Source of the DNA: an uncultured Pseudohongiella sp.
Lineage (GTDB): Bacteria; Pseudomonadota; Gammaproteobacteria; Pseudomonadales; Pseudohongiellaceae
Length of the DNA stretch: 64,000 bases
Direction of reading: 5' to 3'
Assembly: GCA_951812965.1 (NCBI GenBank)
Contig: OX638341.1
Coordinates: 3,330,438-3,394,437, forward strand
The notes beneath the pieces were generated by a model. The model saw only the letters and a list, made by a program, of their open reading frames with translations, was not told the DNA's origin and did not search any database. Position numbers and translations under genes: made by a program. Positions 63,655 to 64,000 of this stretch are shown here, piece by piece; the stretch's first letter is position 1; the number at the start of each line of letters is the position of its first letter.

Positions 63655-64000
63655 CTAACGGCTCGAATTCCTGCGCCGCACGATCAGTTTGTCGGTGCGC
63701 TTGTTGGTTCTGGTCTTGTAGCCCTTGGTCGGCACGCCCGTCGGAGATACCGGATGGCGACCCCCGGACGACTTGCCCTCGCCGCCCCCATGGGGGTGGT
63801 CCACCGGATTCATGGCCACGCCGCGCACCGTGGGCCGCACACCGCGCCAGCGATTTGCGCCGGCCTTGCCGAGCGAACGCAGGTTATGCTCGGAATTGGA
63901 TACCACGCCAATGGTTGCACGGCATTCCGCGAGCACCTTGCGCATTTCGCCGGAGCGCAGACGCAAGGTTGCGTATTTGCCTTCCCGCGCCACGAGTTGC
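63655..64000 (-). CDS. rplB: 50S ribosomal protein L2, C-terminal part (runs off right edge)
   Basis: About 114 C-terminal residues are present. [19 protein letters not shown] leads in at the edge, then [25 protein letters not shown] sequence (here [13 protein letters not shown]) and the end [17 protein letters not shown]. The upstream part is outside the window. It follows the usual S10-operon order rplB-rpsS-rplV. Confidence 0.98.
   Translation of the reverse strand, partial: QLVAREGKYATLRLRSGEMRKVLAECRATIGVVSNSEHNLRSLGKAGANRWRGVRPTVRGVAMNPVDHPHGGGEGKSSGGRHPVSPTGVPTKGYKTRTNKRTDKLIVRRRNSSR

Overview
The window looks like a chromosomal segment of an uncultivated gammaproteobacterium. Supporting signs are a spc/alpha ribosomal operon in E. 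coli order with E. coli-like S4, S11, S14 and L36, a YdbH/YnbE/YdbL set (a gammaproteobacterial envelope system), ParDE, and Tat- and Sec-exported redox proteins. Most of the sequence is GC-rich (a sampled 60-base line at 12361 is about 62% GC). The first ~7 kb is clearly AT-rich (about 38% in a sampled line at 3661). The many paralogous exported beta-propeller, PQQ and cytochrome proteins, CoA-transferase and hydroxyacid enzymes, and abundant palindromic intergenic repeats resemble genomes of marine or host-associated lineages. The lineage is an inference; no 16S gene is present.

Layout. (1) 1-6.9 kb, minus strand: an AT-rich tripartite ABC export operon (membrane-fusion protein, ATPase, long FtsX/MacB-type permease, TPR-like periplasmic protein) followed by an NtrC-type sigma54 regulator and the start of a membrane sensor kinase that runs off the left edge. 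(2) 7-14.8 kb: exported proteins (two paralogues of an uncharacterised family, an NHL propeller, a lipoprotein with a haem-c site, a cupin) and two gene remnants. (3) 14.9-18.3 kb, plus strand: FAD-linked 2-hydroxyacid dehydrogenase, an SDR without the YxxxK pair, nitroreductase, and a receiver-like protein without an obvious phospho-acceptor. (4) 18.5-25.7 kb: TPR protein, SoxC-like molybdoenzyme with a SoxD-like cytochrome, a DUF5916-type protein, and a Met-rich exported protein. (5) 25.8-31.7 kb: ydbH in an overlapping operon with GST, CoA-transferase and SDR, then convergent threonine dehydratase, then ynbE-ydbL. (6) 31.8-47.6 kb: metabolic and exported genes (hydroxyacid oxidase, copper monooxygenase fusion, MFS carrier, NHL propeller, homocysteine-type sulfhydrylase, DoxX, hydrolase, glycerol kinase, an LspA-like protein, DHDPS-like aldolase, PQQ dehydrogenase), punctuated by arrays of a GCATGC-centred palindrome. 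(7) 47.7-50 kb: XRE membrane regulator, ParDE toxin-antitoxin, DUF429. (8) 50.2-52.7 kb: BCCT carrier plus homocysteine methyltransferase. (9) 52.7-64 kb, minus strand: the S10/spc/alpha ribosomal cluster from rplB (cut by the edge) to rplQ, including the 38-codon rpmJ.

How genes may work together. The first operon is probably a self-regulated efflux or secretion module acquired by transfer. The YdbH-YnbE-YdbL bridge is conserved but split between two loci. The BCCT carrier and methyltransferase probably import and use a methylated osmolyte as methyl donor. The copper monooxygenase and nearby NHL propeller recall the two halves of peptide-amidating enzymes. The strongest unexplained non-coding structure is the family of GGGCGAGGCATGCCTCGCCC-type palindromes, single or amplified into 52-bp and 134-bp tandem arrays.
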